Of a DNA stretch of 64,000 nt, positions 36,704 through 46,125 are shown one piece after another. Position numbers and translations under genes: made by a program. Under the pieces are notes generated by a model, which was given only the letters and a program-made list of their open reading frames with translations, was not told the DNA's origin and did not search any database. The DNA lies in the NCBI RefSeq assembly GCF_041929845.1, contig NZ_JBHEEH010000008.1, forward strand, positions 62,001 to 126,000, read 5' to 3'. This DNA comes from Paenochrobactrum pullorum (GTDB taxonomy: Bacteria; Pseudomonadota; Alphaproteobacteria; Rhizobiales; Rhizobiaceae). Every line of letters begins with the position of its first letter. Positions within the stretch are counted from its first letter, which is position 1.

Positions 36704-36769
36704 AAAAAAGGCGGGAAATCTGGAAGCGGTCACTATAACAACTGCCCCTTTATTTTCCCGCCTTTTTTT
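36704..36769. terminator. Bidirectional intrinsic terminator
   Basis: Long stem with arms aaaaaaggcgggaaa (36704-36718) and tttcccgccttttttt (36754-36769); the A-run and T-run flank it on both sides, so it ends both the GNAT gene and the convergent hydrolase gene. Confidence 0.88.
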
Positions 36770-36795
36770 GACATTCCGTTAGTTTATTTGGCAGT

Positions 36796-37851
36796 TTATT
36801 CCGCTTGTTCAAAAACGAATGGTTCGGCATCAACGAATTTATCGGATACTTCACCAACCATAATACGCCCCATGTCCACCCCTAGATCCAGTTTACGGAC
36901 TTTTGCACCTTCCGAAAAATCCAGCTTTTTCAAATCCACCCAAAATACATTGGGGGCTGTGGCTGATTCTGCTTGAAATTGCAGCGATTTTTGATCTGCC
37001 ACAATGCGCCAGCGCGTTGTTGACAGATTGGGTGCATCCGGAAGGCTGACGCCATAAGGCACAGACGCATTGCGCACCACACTGAAAACCGCGGCTGAAG
37101 CAATACGCGGATCATCTGTTTGTGTGACGGCATTCACATAAAATCCGGCACGAACAAAGCGGTCTTCAGAGCGGCCGCTCCCCGGCAAAAAGTTCAAAGA
37201 ATTGATCTTTGACCAATATTCTTTGTTGGCAAGCTGGAAATCATATGCAGGATCATTGGTGACCGCCTGATATGCCCGGTCATGGTGGATATTCAATTTA
37301 CCATCGATCCATTCCAGAATGGCACTATCGCCGCTCGAATCGGAAAGTGTCAGATGTAGAGGTGCCAGACTGCCGGGGCGCCCCGGAACTTCACCACTAA
37401 CGACCTGAATCGGGTTTTGACGGGTATAATCAATGGCTTCTTTAACACTTGCAAATTGATCCAGATAAAACTGAGCCCAAATTGCCAGCGACATACGCGG
37501 TGTTTTTTTGTCATCAGCGGGATATTGTGATGCATTCAACCAGAGAAGGCTGGCATTAAGACCTGCTTCATTCATGCCGTCTACGGTTGAAATATCATAG
37601 CCGGAAACAGCAAGGCTTCCATATTTGGATGTCCATTTAACCGAACGTTCACCAGCCTGCCCCCCACGCTCCATACCTTTCGGGAAAACCCAGAAATTGC
37701 TGATCATCGGATCTTTAAAATCCATACTGCGGCCGGTCAATACGCGCCCTGCTTCACCGTGATAAACCACGCGTGTGCAAGCCTGCACTTCAGCGGTCAT
37801 TAGAGCCGCAATTGCCGTTAAAGCAGCTGCAAATTTGGTATAGCGATACAT
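36796..37851 (-). CDS. Choloylglycine hydrolase family (linear amide C-N hydrolase), secreted
   Basis: 351 aa Ntn-type hydrolase. Signal peptide (residues 1-24, ending 'AEVQA') is followed directly by Cys25, which becomes the N-terminal nucleophile after cleavage, as in periplasmic penicillin-V-acylase/bile-salt-hydrolase-like enzymes of Gram-negatives. Other motifs: 'LTGRSMDFKDP' (Arg and Asp of the active site), 'DGMNEAGLNASLLWL', 'GDSAILEWI', 'VTNDPAY'. Likely substrates are N-acyl amides such as acyl-homoserine lactones, penicillin V or conjugated bile acids; this is not resolvable here. I use ATG 37851 (AGGTGG before it), not the GTG at 37860 that lies inside that ribosome site. Confidence 0.88.
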   Translation of the reverse strand: MYRYTKFAAALTAIAALMTAEVQACTRVVYHGEAGRVLTGRSMDFKDPMISNFWVFPKGMERGGQAGERSVKWTSKYGSLAVSGYDISTVDGMNEAGLNASLLWLNASQYPADDKKTPRMSLAIWAQFYLDQFASVKEAIDYTRQNPIQVVSGEVPGRPGSLAPLHLTLSDSSGDSAILEWIDGKLNIHHDRAYQAVTNDPAYDFQLANKEYWSKINSLNFLPGSGRSEDRFVRAGFYVNAVTQTDDPRIASAAVFSVVRNASVPYGVSLPDAPNLSTTRWRIVADQKSLQFQAESATAPNVFWVDLKKLDFSEGAKVRKLDLGVDMGRIMVGEVSDKFVDAEPFVFEQAE

Positions 37852-37963
37852 AGTAACCACCTATTCATTGAAGGACTGGTTTCAGTTAAATTGCAGTATA
37901 AACAATAACAACTTTATATTATTTGAAAATAATGTTCACTATCATGTTTTAAATATTTTATCG

Positions 37964-38305
37964 TCAATTGAGTGCGATCAATTGTTGCAAATGATCATTA
38001 AAATCACCGCCTTCGCCACCCGCATTAATGGTGTCAAAATAAGTATGCCAACCGGACTGGGCAATACCATTAACTAATGCATCGAGTGCCACATTATCGT
38101 TGCAGCGCCATATTGCATAAAAACTATTTTTGCTTGAAGAAAGTTTGGTTTGATCAATAGTGCCCAAAGAAATCGCTTCCACACCGAGAGCCGCCAAAGC
38201 TGGCATCGCTGCGCCAACCTGATTTAAAAAATACAAGCGTTCCTCAGATGATAAATTCAGCCATGCTTGTTTGGGGCTGTAGAGCTCAGCAAGATAATGC
38301 GCCAT
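37964..38305 (-). CDS. Small conserved protein of unknown function
   Basis: 113 aa, no signal or membrane segment. 'MAHYLAELYSPKQAWLNLS' and the Trp/Tyr-rich pattern with 'FYAIWRCND' suggest a small alpha/beta (ferredoxin-like) fold; it resembles bacterial proteins grouped as DUF6616, but I am not certain. Third gene after marR and the AlkD-like gene, 26 bases behind the latter, so probably in the same operon. Confidence 0.75.
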   Translation of the reverse strand: MAHYLAELYSPKQAWLNLSSEERLYFLNQVGAAMPALAALGVEAISLGTIDQTKLSSSKNSFYAIWRCNDNVALDALVNGIAQSGWHTYFDTINAGGEGGDFNDHLQQLIALN

Positions 38306-38331
38306 TATTTTTTCCTTTGAAATTTAAATAC

Positions 38332-39102
38332 TCAGTTTCGAATCGAGCGCATTGCACGTTTACAAATGCGTTGGGTTGCCTTTGAGGGCAAATTTTCCAT
38401 CCACCGCAAACATAAGTCCTGAACCCAATCAGCACGATCTTTCGATGCATCATTGAGCCAGTTTGCAACCGAATCCTGCACATAAGGAGAAGGATCAGCT
38501 TTGAGCGCCTCCAGTAAAGGCATAACTATTTGTGGATTTTGTTTTAAAATGCCGATATGGGCGCACCATACTCCACGCGGGCGCAGAGATTCAGTTGCGA
38601 AACGACGAATATATTCGCTGCTGTTTTGTGTCCAAGGCTGTAATAAGTTGACCGCTTGTTCGATGTTTTTAGCCAAGTCATCACGAACAGCCATCCACGA
38701 CCATTCACGCACCCCAAAATGGCGATCATCAGCCAGTGGTTTAATCGCGTCCAAACGTTGCGGCAGCGTTAAATCCGTTTGCTGTCCGGTCATAAAGCAT
38801 ACCCATCCACGAACCGTATCAGAAGGGTGCTTTGAAAGTTTTTCGATAAACGCAGTGCCATATTCGGCTAAAATGAAAGTCGCCATCAAACGCATTCGCC
38901 TGGAGATACCTGCATCTGCCTGTGCTTTTATCTCCGCAAGTTTTTTTTCGCTGAGATCAGGTAAGACTTGCTGAACCAGTTCTCTAAAATCCACCGCCAG
39001 ACATTCGGTCAGATTTGTGGTTTCGACACCATGGTTCAAAGCATACAAACGTTGCGGCGTAATATCTTTTACGCCGCGCGATTTGTTTTGTGTTTCGCTC
39101 AT
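38332..39102 (-). CDS. DNA alkylation repair protein (AlkD-like HEAT-repeat family)
   Basis: 256 aa, built of helical HEAT-like repeats. Recognisable segments: 'EIKAQADAGISRRMRLMA', 'KHPSDTVRGWVCFMTG', 'DDRHFGVREWSWMAVRDDL' and 'RRFATESLRPRGVWCAHI'. This family is annotated as DNA alkylation repair; proven members are glycosylases that excise bulky alkylated bases, but many relatives are untested. It overlaps marR by 4 bases (ATGA), so the MarR regulator probably controls it. Confidence 0.85.
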   Translation of the reverse strand: MSETQNKSRGVKDITPQRLYALNHGVETTNLTECLAVDFRELVQQVLPDLSEKKLAEIKAQADAGISRRMRLMATFILAEYGTAFIEKLSKHPSDTVRGWVCFMTGQQTDLTLPQRLDAIKPLADDRHFGVREWSWMAVRDDLAKNIEQAVNLLQPWTQNSSEYIRRFATESLRPRGVWCAHIGILKQNPQIVMPLLEALKADPSPYVQDSVANWLNDASKDRADWVQDLCLRWMENLPSKATQRICKRAMRSIRN

Positions 39103-39596
39103 GATGAACCACCATCTAAATTTTTACGAATACGCTGCAAGAAACCATCTAATGATTTTCGCTCTTCATCAGAAAAGCCGGCAAACAAGGCTGAAATCCA
39201 TCGCGTATGTTCGTTAAACAGTTCATGCGCTGTTTTGCTGCCCTGCTCTGTCAGCATGATCGTGATTTTGCGCCTGTCATCCGGGCTTGGGCACCGTTTG
39301 ATGAATTGATCGCGCTCCAAGCCATCAAGAAGCCCCGTAATTGTTGCGCGCGTGACACCTGCCCGCTCTGCCAATTCAAATGGTGACAAACCATTGAGCT
39401 GTCCGTTTAGCAAAAACAGCAGCACAAATTTTCCCTCAGAAAGACGATATGGCGCAAGACGCGCTGCGCAATCTTTGTCGATCGCACCAGCCAATGCCAA
39501 CAACTCAAAACAAGCATACAGATTATCGGTCTGCATTTGGCCGCGCCGCTCTGTCTCTTCAATAAGCGCCAGATGTTTTTGTTCTAAATTTTTCAT
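39099..39596 (-). CDS. MarR-family transcriptional regulator
   Basis: 165 aa winged-helix repressor. The DNA-binding domain is 'LSPFELAERAGVTRATITGL' with wing 'SPDDRRKITIMLTEQG'. The frame is open to 39683 but that N-terminal part is non-conserved; ATG 39596 gives the usual start. The ribosome site is weak, and an AT-rich -10 (tattat) ends close to the ATG, so the message may have a very short leader. First gene of marR-alkD-like-small protein; MarR proteins usually repress their own operon. Confidence 0.88.
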   Translation of the reverse strand: MKNLEQKHLALIEETERRGQMQTDNLYACFELLALAGAIDKDCAARLAPYRLSEGKFVLLFLLNGQLNGLSPFELAERAGVTRATITGLLDGLERDQFIKRCPSPDDRRKITIMLTEQGSKTAHELFNEHTRWISALFAGFSDEERKSLDGFLQRIRKNLDGGSS

Positions 39597-39635
39597 AAGC
39601 TGACATATAATATGGCGCCTAACTAAAATCAAATA

Positions 39636-39676
39636 AAAAAAGACCAAATCCGGAAATTTATAAAACACCGGATTTG
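39636..39676 (-). terminator. Intrinsic terminator of the second nitroreductase gene
   Basis: 9-bp stem (caaatccgg 39645-39653 with ccggatttg 39668-39676) followed on the minus strand by GTC and seven T. It separates the nitroreductase gene from marR. Confidence 0.82.
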
Positions 39677-39707
39677 ATCCCATTCAAACACTTAAAAAAC
39701 GCTGAAC

Positions 39708-40292
39708 TTACTCGCTCCACGGCCCTTGATATTCACTCACCTTGGCTGTCATATCTGCCCGCGGACGTTCAGGAACATCGACCTGCGATGTACCGATATG
39801 AATAAAACCTGCGACACGCTCATTTGGAGCAAGACCTAGAATTTTAAGCCCCTCTTCATCACGAGAGTACCAATTGGTGATCCAATTGGTACCAAATCCC
39901 AGCGCATTGGCTGCGTGGCATAAATTCATTGCCGCAGCTCCGGCAGACAAGAACATTTCCCATTCCGGAATACGCGGATGTTCAACCGGTGAAGACACAA
40001 CACCAACAACCAAAGGTGCGCGATCAAACCGTTTCAGCTCCTGCTCTTTACGGCCATCTGTTAACGGGCCTTCAAGCGCTTCCGCGCGCTCTGCCAATAA
40101 TTGCCCCACTTTTTGGCGTGCATCGCCCCGATAGATAATGAAGCGCCATGGCGTCAAACGTCCGTGATCCGGCACACGCGCAGCAAGTTTTAAAATCAAC
40201 TGCAGCTGATCTTCATCAGGCCCGGGTGCAGAAAGCGCAGAAATGGGCGTCGAGTGACGCTTGGAAAGAAATTCAATAACCGGCTCTTGCAT
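39708..40292 (-). CDS. Nitroreductase family protein (YdjA-like)
   Basis: 194 aa FMN-dependent oxidoreductase. 'SKRHSTPISAL' starts the FMN site, 'ARVPDHGRLTPWRFIIY' and 'GAAAMNLCHAANALGFGTNWITNW' are typical of the short YdjA branch, as is the C-terminal 'GFIHIGTSQVDVPERPR'. Substrate unknown. No clear link with the other nitroreductase (34879), which is from a different branch. Confidence 0.9.
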   Translation of the reverse strand: MQEPVIEFLSKRHSTPISALSAPGPDEDQLQLILKLAARVPDHGRLTPWRFIIYRGDARQKVGQLLAERAEALEGPLTDGRKEQELKRFDRAPLVVGVVSSPVEHPRIPEWEMFLSAGAAAMNLCHAANALGFGTNWITNWYSRDEEGLKILGLAPNERVAGFIHIGTSQVDVPERPRADMTAKVSEYQGPWSE

Positions 40293-40586
40293 TTACAGAC
40301 CTCATTCAACAGTTCATTCAACGGCTGGCAACTGCGAAAGCAGCCGCTTTTCCATTCTGATGGCGAATAAAACGAATGGTTTGTCGCTTGCCATTCATTT
40401 GACAGAGATAAGTTTCATTTTACACCAAAATGATAGAATTCTTTTTTAAGGCTTCGGTATTTTAAAACAAGCAGAAGCTTCGTTTTTTCCGACCATTTTA
40501 TGAGTTTTGTCATCAACAAATAAAATAAATCAGAAAAAGACAATTCAGGCCTTGAAAAGGCCGTCAGACTGGTTTCAAAAATAGAT

Positions 40587-41600
40587 ATGTCATATCAACT
40601 GTTCCGTTTTTCTTTTGCTAATTTTTCGGTGCGCCTTGGTGCAAGCCTTTGTGCTGCGTTAATGGCCGTAACTGCCGGCACAGCGCCCCTGATGGCCCAA
40701 GAATTAAACATCCAGCCGAAGCTGCCGGATTTGTCACATATTCTGCCGCCAAGTACAGACCTGAAGCCGCTGCCTTTTTCCACGATGAGCGAACCGGAGA
40801 AAGAATATCCCGAGCTCGTTTTAAAGGCGAAATTAACCGATGAGTCGCCAGATATTACCAACGGATTGATTTGGCGGGTTTTTTCACCTGATGCTGGCGA
40901 TGATGGCCAGTTGCCGCTGATTGCAACAGCAAAAGGCGGAACAGTAACATTTACACTACCTAAAGCCAGCTATCTGGTTCATGTTGCTTACGGACGTGCG
41001 GGCGCCACAAAACGCATTACCATGCAGAATGAAGCACGCCATGAAACCATGGTGCTTGAAGCCGGCGGCCTTAAACTGAATGCCGTTTTGCCTGAAGGCA
41101 AAAAACCGATTGCCGATCTCTTGCGTTTTTCCATTTATGGTGATGATGACACCTCCAACGACAGGTCGCTGATCCTGCCTGATGTAAAACCGGATGTAAT
41201 TACACGTTTAAATGCCGGCACCTATCATGTGGTTTCCAATTATGGCGCTGCAAATGCTGTCATTCGCGCGGATATTCGCGTTGAAGCCGGTAAATTGACA
41301 GAAGCAACAGTTGAGCATCGTGCAGCCAATATCACGCTGAAACTGGTACGTGAAAAAGGTGGTGAAGCACTGGCTGACACCTCATGGTCTGTTCTCAACG
41401 CCTCCGGCGATGGTGTGCGTGAAAGTGTTGGTGCCTATGCTTCCATGGTTTTGTCGGAAGGCGAATATATCGCTATCGCAAAAAATAAAGACCGGATCTA
41501 TCAACGTGACTTCAAAGTGGTTTCCGGTCAAAATGACGAAGTTGACGTGATTGCCAGCGCCGAATTTGAAGCCAATAATGGTACGATCGATAATGAATGA
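40587..41600 (+). CDS. Exported protein with three tandem beta-sandwich-like repeats
   Basis: 337 aa, function unknown. A signal peptide with a long n-region (cleavage near 'PLMAQ|EL', residue 38) exports it to the periplasm. The mature protein shows three repeats of about 80-90 residues, each starting with a hydrophobic strand ('LVLKAKL', 'LKLNAVL', 'ITLKLVR'), then a W/F-containing strand ('WRVFSP', 'FSIYGD', 'WSVLNA') and ending in 'L..(G/A)..Y..' ('LPKASYLVHVAYG', 'LNAGTYHVVSNYG', 'LSEGEYIAIAKN'). The pattern resembles PEGA or carboxypeptidase-regulatory-like domains. The cinA-like gene follows 21 bases later, so they form an operon. Confidence 0.82.
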   Translation: MSYQLFRFSFANFSVRLGASLCAALMAVTAGTAPLMAQELNIQPKLPDLSHILPPSTDLKPLPFSTMSEPEKEYPELVLKAKLTDESPDITNGLIWRVFSPDAGDDGQLPLIATAKGGTVTFTLPKASYLVHVAYGRAGATKRITMQNEARHETMVLEAGGLKLNAVLPEGKKPIADLLRFSIYGDDDTSNDRSLILPDVKPDVITRLNAGTYHVVSNYGAANAVIRADIRVEAGKLTEATVEHRAANITLKLVREKGGEALADTSWSVLNASGDGVRESVGAYASMVLSEGEYIAIAKNKDRIYQRDFKVVSGQNDEVDVIASAEFEANNGTIDNE

Positions 41601-41621
41601 TATTTCAGACAGGACATAGCC

Positions 41622-42383
41622 GTGACAACTGCGCATCAGGATGAAACCGTCAAAGCTGCCATGCTTGCCATTGGTGATGAATTATTATCAGGGCGCACCA
41701 AAGATAAAAATATCGGTTATCTAGCTGAAATAATGACCGAAATCGGTATTGATCTGAGCGAAGTGCGTATCGTTCCCGATGATGAAGCGCGTATTGTTGC
41801 CGCCATCAATGAATTGCGGCAGCAATATCATTATGTTTTCACCTCAGGTGGTATCGGTCCTACCCACGATGATATTACCGCCGATGCGATTTCAAAAGCT
41901 TTTGGCGTTGCATGCATTTATGATGAAAAAGCTCTGCAAATGTTGGCGGAAAATTATAAAAGCCGCGGCCTTGAGTTTACCGAAACCCGAAAACGTATGG
42001 CACGGATGCCGCAAGGCGCTGTGCATATCGACAATCCGGTTTCGACTGCGCCTGGTTTTAATATTGGCAATGTCTATGTGATGGCCGGAGTGCCTTCCGT
42101 ATTTGAAGCCATGCTGCATAATGTTGCCCCGACATTGCAAACCGGCAAAAAACTGTTGTCGAAAAGTGTCGATTGTCCGTTTGGTGAAGGTGTTATCGGC
42201 ATCCCCCTTTCACAAATTCAAGAAAATCACGCGGATACAATTATCGGCTCTTATCCGAGTTTTAAAAACGGTAGTTTTTCAACGCAACTCGTTGTGCGTG
42301 GTCATGAGCAAGGCGCTATTGATGCAGCCGTGCGAGAAATTCAGTCAATGCTTGACGATTTATTGGCAAAACAAGTGCAATAA
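41622..42383 (+). CDS. CinA-like molybdopterin-binding domain protein
   Basis: 253 aa, single MoaB/MogA-type domain of the competence/damage-inducible (CinA) family, lacking the C-terminal nicotinamide-nucleotide amidase domain of full CinA. Motifs: 'AMLAIGDELLSGRTKDKN', 'FTSGGIGPTHDDITADAI' and 'NPVSTAPGFNIGNVYVMAG'. In full-length CinA this domain acts on ADP-ribose-type nucleotides; in this short form the role is unproven. Start is GTG 41622 with AGGA at 8 bases. Confidence 0.88.
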   Translation: MTTAHQDETVKAAMLAIGDELLSGRTKDKNIGYLAEIMTEIGIDLSEVRIVPDDEARIVAAINELRQQYHYVFTSGGIGPTHDDITADAISKAFGVACIYDEKALQMLAENYKSRGLEFTETRKRMARMPQGAVHIDNPVSTAPGFNIGNVYVMAGVPSVFEAMLHNVAPTLQTGKKLLSKSVDCPFGEGVIGIPLSQIQENHADTIIGSYPSFKNGSFSTQLVVRGHEQGAIDAAVREIQSMLDDLLAKQVQ

Positions 42384-42453
42384 TTTTTATCATTTTTATA
42401 CAAAAATCTGAAATCTGTGCTTATATATAATAAGTACATCAGGAGGTCGAAGA

Positions 42454-43302
42454 ATGTCCTATAAGACCGTACTCGCCTATATCAGAAGCGAATCTGAACT
42501 ACCGCGAATTTTATCTGCTGTTGAGTTGGTTGTTGCCAAACATCCGGATGCCCATATTGTCGGGCTCTACTCTATTCCGGCAGCTGCAGTTTATGCCGAT
42601 ATTAACGGATTTATTGATCCGGGCATGTTCGAGATGCATGATAAGCATCACGATGAAAACGCCCTAAAAATCAAAAAATCCTTTGATGCCGCCATGAAGA
42701 ACGGCACCAATAGTTATGAATTCCAGATTATCAAATCCGATACCGGAACCGGCGCACAAGGTGCAACCCAGATTGCCTGTGGTGCAGACTTGATTATTAC
42801 CGGCCAAACAGATCTTGATGATCCTGATATCGCCAATGATGCAATTGATACATTGGTGTTCGACAGTGGCCGCCCTGTCCTTATGGTGCCTCTCAAACCT
42901 GTTAATCCGATCAAGGCGCTTGACCGCATTGCCATTGCCTATAATGGCAAAAGAGAAGGCTCGCGCGCTGCAATGGATGCGCTGCCATTATTAAAAACCG
43001 CTGAAAGGGTCGAATTGCTCTGGATTGATCCTCCGCTTGATGATCAGGGACAAGGTATTATCCCTCAGGCGCAAGAGCTGGCAAAAGCACTCAACCGTCA
43101 CGGCGTTGATATCAGCATACAAACACTGACATCATCCGGCCGCTCGGCCATGGAAACCTTGCAAGAATATTTGCAAGCGACCAATACAGATATGATGGTG
43201 ATGGGCGCTTACAGCCATTCACGGCTGCGTGAACTGGTTTTTGGCGGCATGACAAAATCTGTCCTCGGCAATATGCCCGCACTGACATTATTCTCTCGTT
43301 AA
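42454..43302 (+). CDS. Universal stress protein with two Usp domains
   Basis: 282 aa cytoplasmic protein with tandem Usp folds: residues about 1-150 and 155-282. The second keeps the ATP-binding motif 'MGAYSHSRLRELVFGG' followed by 'MTKSVL'; the first is degenerate. Strong ribosome site AGGAGG. Two hairpins follow. Function: general stress survival, details unknown. Confidence 0.9.
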   Translation: MSYKTVLAYIRSESELPRILSAVELVVAKHPDAHIVGLYSIPAAAVYADINGFIDPGMFEMHDKHHDENALKIKKSFDAAMKNGTNSYEFQIIKSDTGTGAQGATQIACGADLIITGQTDLDDPDIANDAIDTLVFDSGRPVLMVPLKPVNPIKALDRIAIAYNGKREGSRAAMDALPLLKTAERVELLWIDPPLDDQGQGIIPQAQELAKALNRHGVDISIQTLTSSGRSAMETLQEYLQATNTDMMVMGAYSHSRLRELVFGGMTKSVLGNMPALTLFSR

Positions 43303-43320
43303 ACCAATTGAACAATCAAA

Positions 43321-43353
43321 ATAACACCGGAACACCATTTGCTCCGGTGTTAT
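43321..43353. terminator. Hairpin after the universal stress protein gene
   Basis: 11-bp perfect stem ataacaccgga / tccggtgttat around an 11-base loop. The T-run is poor, so it may act in mRNA stability rather than as a full terminator. Confidence 0.5.
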
Positions 43354-43372
43354 CTAAAAAACTGCATCGAAC

Positions 43373-43407
43373 AAAAAAGCGCATCTCTAAATCGAGATGC
43401 GCTTTTT
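43373..43407. terminator. Bidirectional intrinsic terminator between usp and tolC
   Basis: Stem aaaagcgcatctc / gagatgcgctttt (13 bp, loop taaatc-like) with A-run before and T-run after, usable from both strands. Confidence 0.88.
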
Positions 43408-43473
43408 ATCTGTAAAATATTTTAAAAAGCTATTCAATTTCAAATAAATAACTTTATTTCTTAATGTTTTAAC

Positions 43474-44862
43474 TTACCGACCATCCGGTGTACGCAAGCC
43501 AATCCATTTATCTTTAACAGCTTCATAATGCTGCTCTGGCTTATATTCTGCTACCTGAAGGCTCAGATGACGAGCAGTCATGCGACCGGAAGCATTAAGA
43601 ATTGCATAGCTGGCAACAACCAGATCATGTTGTGCCTTAACCTGCGCAATTTGCACATCGGTCAGATCATTCTGCGCCTTCAACACATCAAGCGTTGTTC
43701 GCTGACCAACATTCCGCTCTTCAATCACGCCTTCAAGCGCCAATTGTGCAGCAGAAATACCGGTACGTGTTGAAACCACATTGGCTTTTGCAGCTTCATA
43801 TTGCGCCCAAGCTGAGCCGATACCCTGGCGAACCTGATCGCGGATGACATCAACTTCAATACGTGCTTGACCGAGCTTCTCTTTGTTCTGACGAACCAAT
43901 GCAGACGTACGGCCACCCTGATAAATCGGAATAGTTACCCCCAAACCGATAGAAGCACTGTTTCCATCGGTAATGCTGCTATTGGTACCACCTGCATAAG
44001 TGTCAGTACGCGATGCCCCGGCGTTCAAATTAACACCTGGCAGCAAGGCACCTTCAGCCGATTTAACATCATAACCAGCGGCATCAACTGCATATTGAGT
44101 TGCCAGGATGCCCGGATGCGTATCATTGGCAATTGCCAGTGAGGCGGCAGGATTGCGCGGCAACAACTTGTCGGCCGGCGATGCAGCAGAAAGTTTATCC
44201 GGCTCGGTACCAATAACTTCTCGATATGCTGCTTCTGCAGACTTCACATTGGCCTTGGCAGCGTTCAAAGATGCAACAGCATTGGCACGGCTTGCTTCCG
44301 CCTGAGCAACATCGGTACGTGTCCCTTCGCCAACATCAAGACGGGCACGCGCGGCACGAACCTGTTCGTTCATCGCGGCCAGATTACGCTCATAAAGCGC
44401 TGCAATCTGACGAGCCTGATAAACATCCATATAAACGGTAACAGCACCATAAAGACTGTTCATCTCTTCGTTTTTAAGCTTCTCACGGGTTGCGAAAACC
44501 ATCGATTCAGCAAACGCTACTTTGTTTTGGGTTTGAAACCCGTCAAAGAGCATCTGATTAAGCTCAACACCTACCTTTCCAACGGTTGCGTAGGTATTGC
44601 CCAGTGAATTGTGGCTACGCGAGCGAGCGACATTATAAGAGCCGTTAACTGTCGGACGGTAGCCGGATTTAGCAACAGCGACACCTTCGTCGGTCGCCCG
44701 CAATCCGGCGCGAGCAGAGTTAAGCTTGGCATTATTATGATATGCCTTTGTCAAGGCGCCTGTCAGCGTATCTGACCAGGCTGAACCGGACATCAATACG
44801 GAACCGGCTAATAATGCAGCTGTCAAAATGTTCTTGCGCGCCTTGTGCACCGTAAACCTCAT
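43474..44862 (-). CDS. tolC: TolC-family outer membrane efflux channel
   Basis: 462 aa. Outer-membrane exit duct for type I secretion and RND pumps. Signal peptide about 1-30 ('AALLAGSVLMSGSAWS'), then two repeats of the TolC fold, seen as the paired helical segments 'ARARLDVGEGTRTDVAQAEA' (about 180-200) and 'EERNVGQRTTLDVLKAQNDL' (about 385-405), the classic 'VG..T..DV..A' repeats. N-terminal 'LTGALTKAYHNNAKLNSARAG' is also typical. It sits downstream of pcm, an arrangement common in Alphaproteobacteria. Confidence 0.94.
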   Translation of the reverse strand: MRFTVHKARKNILTAALLAGSVLMSGSAWSDTLTGALTKAYHNNAKLNSARAGLRATDEGVAVAKSGYRPTVNGSYNVARSRSHNSLGNTYATVGKVGVELNQMLFDGFQTQNKVAFAESMVFATREKLKNEEMNSLYGAVTVYMDVYQARQIAALYERNLAAMNEQVRAARARLDVGEGTRTDVAQAEASRANAVASLNAAKANVKSAEAAYREVIGTEPDKLSAASPADKLLPRNPAASLAIANDTHPGILATQYAVDAAGYDVKSAEGALLPGVNLNAGASRTDTYAGGTNSSITDGNSASIGLGVTIPIYQGGRTSALVRQNKEKLGQARIEVDVIRDQVRQGIGSAWAQYEAAKANVVSTRTGISAAQLALEGVIEERNVGQRTTLDVLKAQNDLTDVQIAQVKAQHDLVVASYAILNASGRMTARHLSLQVAEYKPEQHYEAVKDKWIGLRTPDGR

Positions 44863-45001
44863 CTCATTAAGTCAAATATCTACCGAACCAACTAGTTCGG
44901 TAACGTATCAATAACCATAAAACCGTTTCATTTCTAGCGCCCAAGACAACAGATCAACAAACAATCTCAGCAAGGTTGCAGATTTGCCTCAATCTTTTGG
45001 T

Positions 45002-45664
45002 TCAAAATGTAAATTCGGCTTTACGAGCAAATTCACGAAGCGGTTTTACCGACAAATTAAATGCATCACGACAAGAAACAACAGCATTTTCCTTGGTATA
45101 AACCCGTGCAATACCGAGGTTTCCTTGTCCTTCAACTGTTACCAGCCTACCGCCATCCTTAAGCTGGTCTTTCAGTGTTTGCGGCACAAAATCCGCGGCA
45201 CCTTCGATCAGGATGACATCATAAGGTGCTTGCGCACTATGACCAAGGCCAAGTTCGCCGGACACGATCACAACATTGTCATAACCAAGAGAGCTCAAAA
45301 CCGAGCCCGCCCGATCTGACAAATCAGAATCACTTTCCAGCGCAATGACCGAGCCTGCAAGCTGTGAAAGAATTGCAGCCGCATAACCACTGCCCGCTCC
45401 CACATCCAAGACCAGATCACTTGGCTTAATCTCTGCCAACTGAATGAGTTTTGCAAGAGGTGAGGGCTCCATCAGATAACGAGAAGCATCATCCTTAAGC
45501 TGAATGTCTTCATCAATATATGCAAGCTCTTTACGATTTTCCGGAACAAATGCCTCACGAGGCACTGTCAGAAACGCGTCCAGAAGCGCCAGATCAGTGA
45601 CATCAGTGGTGCGGATCTGGTTATCGACCATTTTGGTACGAAGGTTTTGAAAATCAGCCAACAT
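45002..45664 (-). CDS. pcm: Protein-L-isoaspartate O-methyltransferase family protein
   Basis: 220 aa SAM-dependent methyltransferase of the PCMT family, known to repair isoaspartyl residues in aged proteins. SAM-binding motif I is 'VLDVGAGSGYAAAILSQLAG' (about 87-106), preceded by 'MVDNQIR' and the 'PREAFVP' motif. The short upstream-of-tolC form in Alphaproteobacteria often diverges from E. coli Pcm, so the exact substrate is uncertain. Ribosome site AAGG at about 9 bases. 139 bases separate it from tolC. Confidence 0.88.
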   Translation of the reverse strand: MLADFQNLRTKMVDNQIRTTDVTDLALLDAFLTVPREAFVPENRKELAYIDEDIQLKDDASRYLMEPSPLAKLIQLAEIKPSDLVLDVGAGSGYAAAILSQLAGSVIALESDSDLSDRAGSVLSSLGYDNVVIVSGELGLGHSAQAPYDVILIEGAADFVPQTLKDQLKDGGRLVTVEGQGNLGIARVYTKENAVVSCRDAFNLSVKPLREFARKAEFTF

Positions 45665-45983
45665 GGCCTCGCCTTTCAGTTACTCGCTGCTCACACGCAG
45701 TATCGGTTAGCAAGCACATTGAGAGAGATACGACATTATCAATGCCCTGAGCCCCCTCAACGATATGCAATTGGATATTCACATGTGATGTCGCAAAAAA
45801 ACTCTGTCCAGTCAATCAATAGACCGCGTGACGAAACAGCACTTAGTCAGATTGATTCTGCTGAAGGTAACTTAAAGACCAAAAAAGAACACGGGAAACG
45901 ATCAATGCAAAAACATGCACTATGGCTGATGCAGATTTTATCTGTTGATGAAATCTGAAGAACGATTTGCTTTTGAAGAAGAG
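45665..45983. other. Spacer between pcm and tRNA-Asn
   Basis: About 320 bases holding the pcm promoter and the 3' flank of the tRNA-Asn gene. The 103-codon plus-strand frame here has no ribosome site or domain and I do not call it. Confidence 0.35.
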
Positions 45984-46058
45984 TGGCTCCCCGGGCCGGA
46001 TTCGAACCAGCGACCAACCGGTTAACAGCCGGTTGCTCTACCACTGAGCTACCGGGGA
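45984..46058 (-). tRNA. tRNA-Asn (anticodon GTT), copy 1
   Basis: 75 bases with encoded CCA on the minus strand. Acceptor stem tccccgg / ccgggga, D-loop agctcagtggtagagc, anticodon loop ctgttaa (GTT), T-loop ttcgaat. Complete. Confidence 0.96.
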
Positions 46059-46125
46059 ACAGTGCTCTATAAGCAATATGCTTACGTTTTAACTGAAAAT
46101 CAACTGCTCTTCTTGACAAGAAGAG

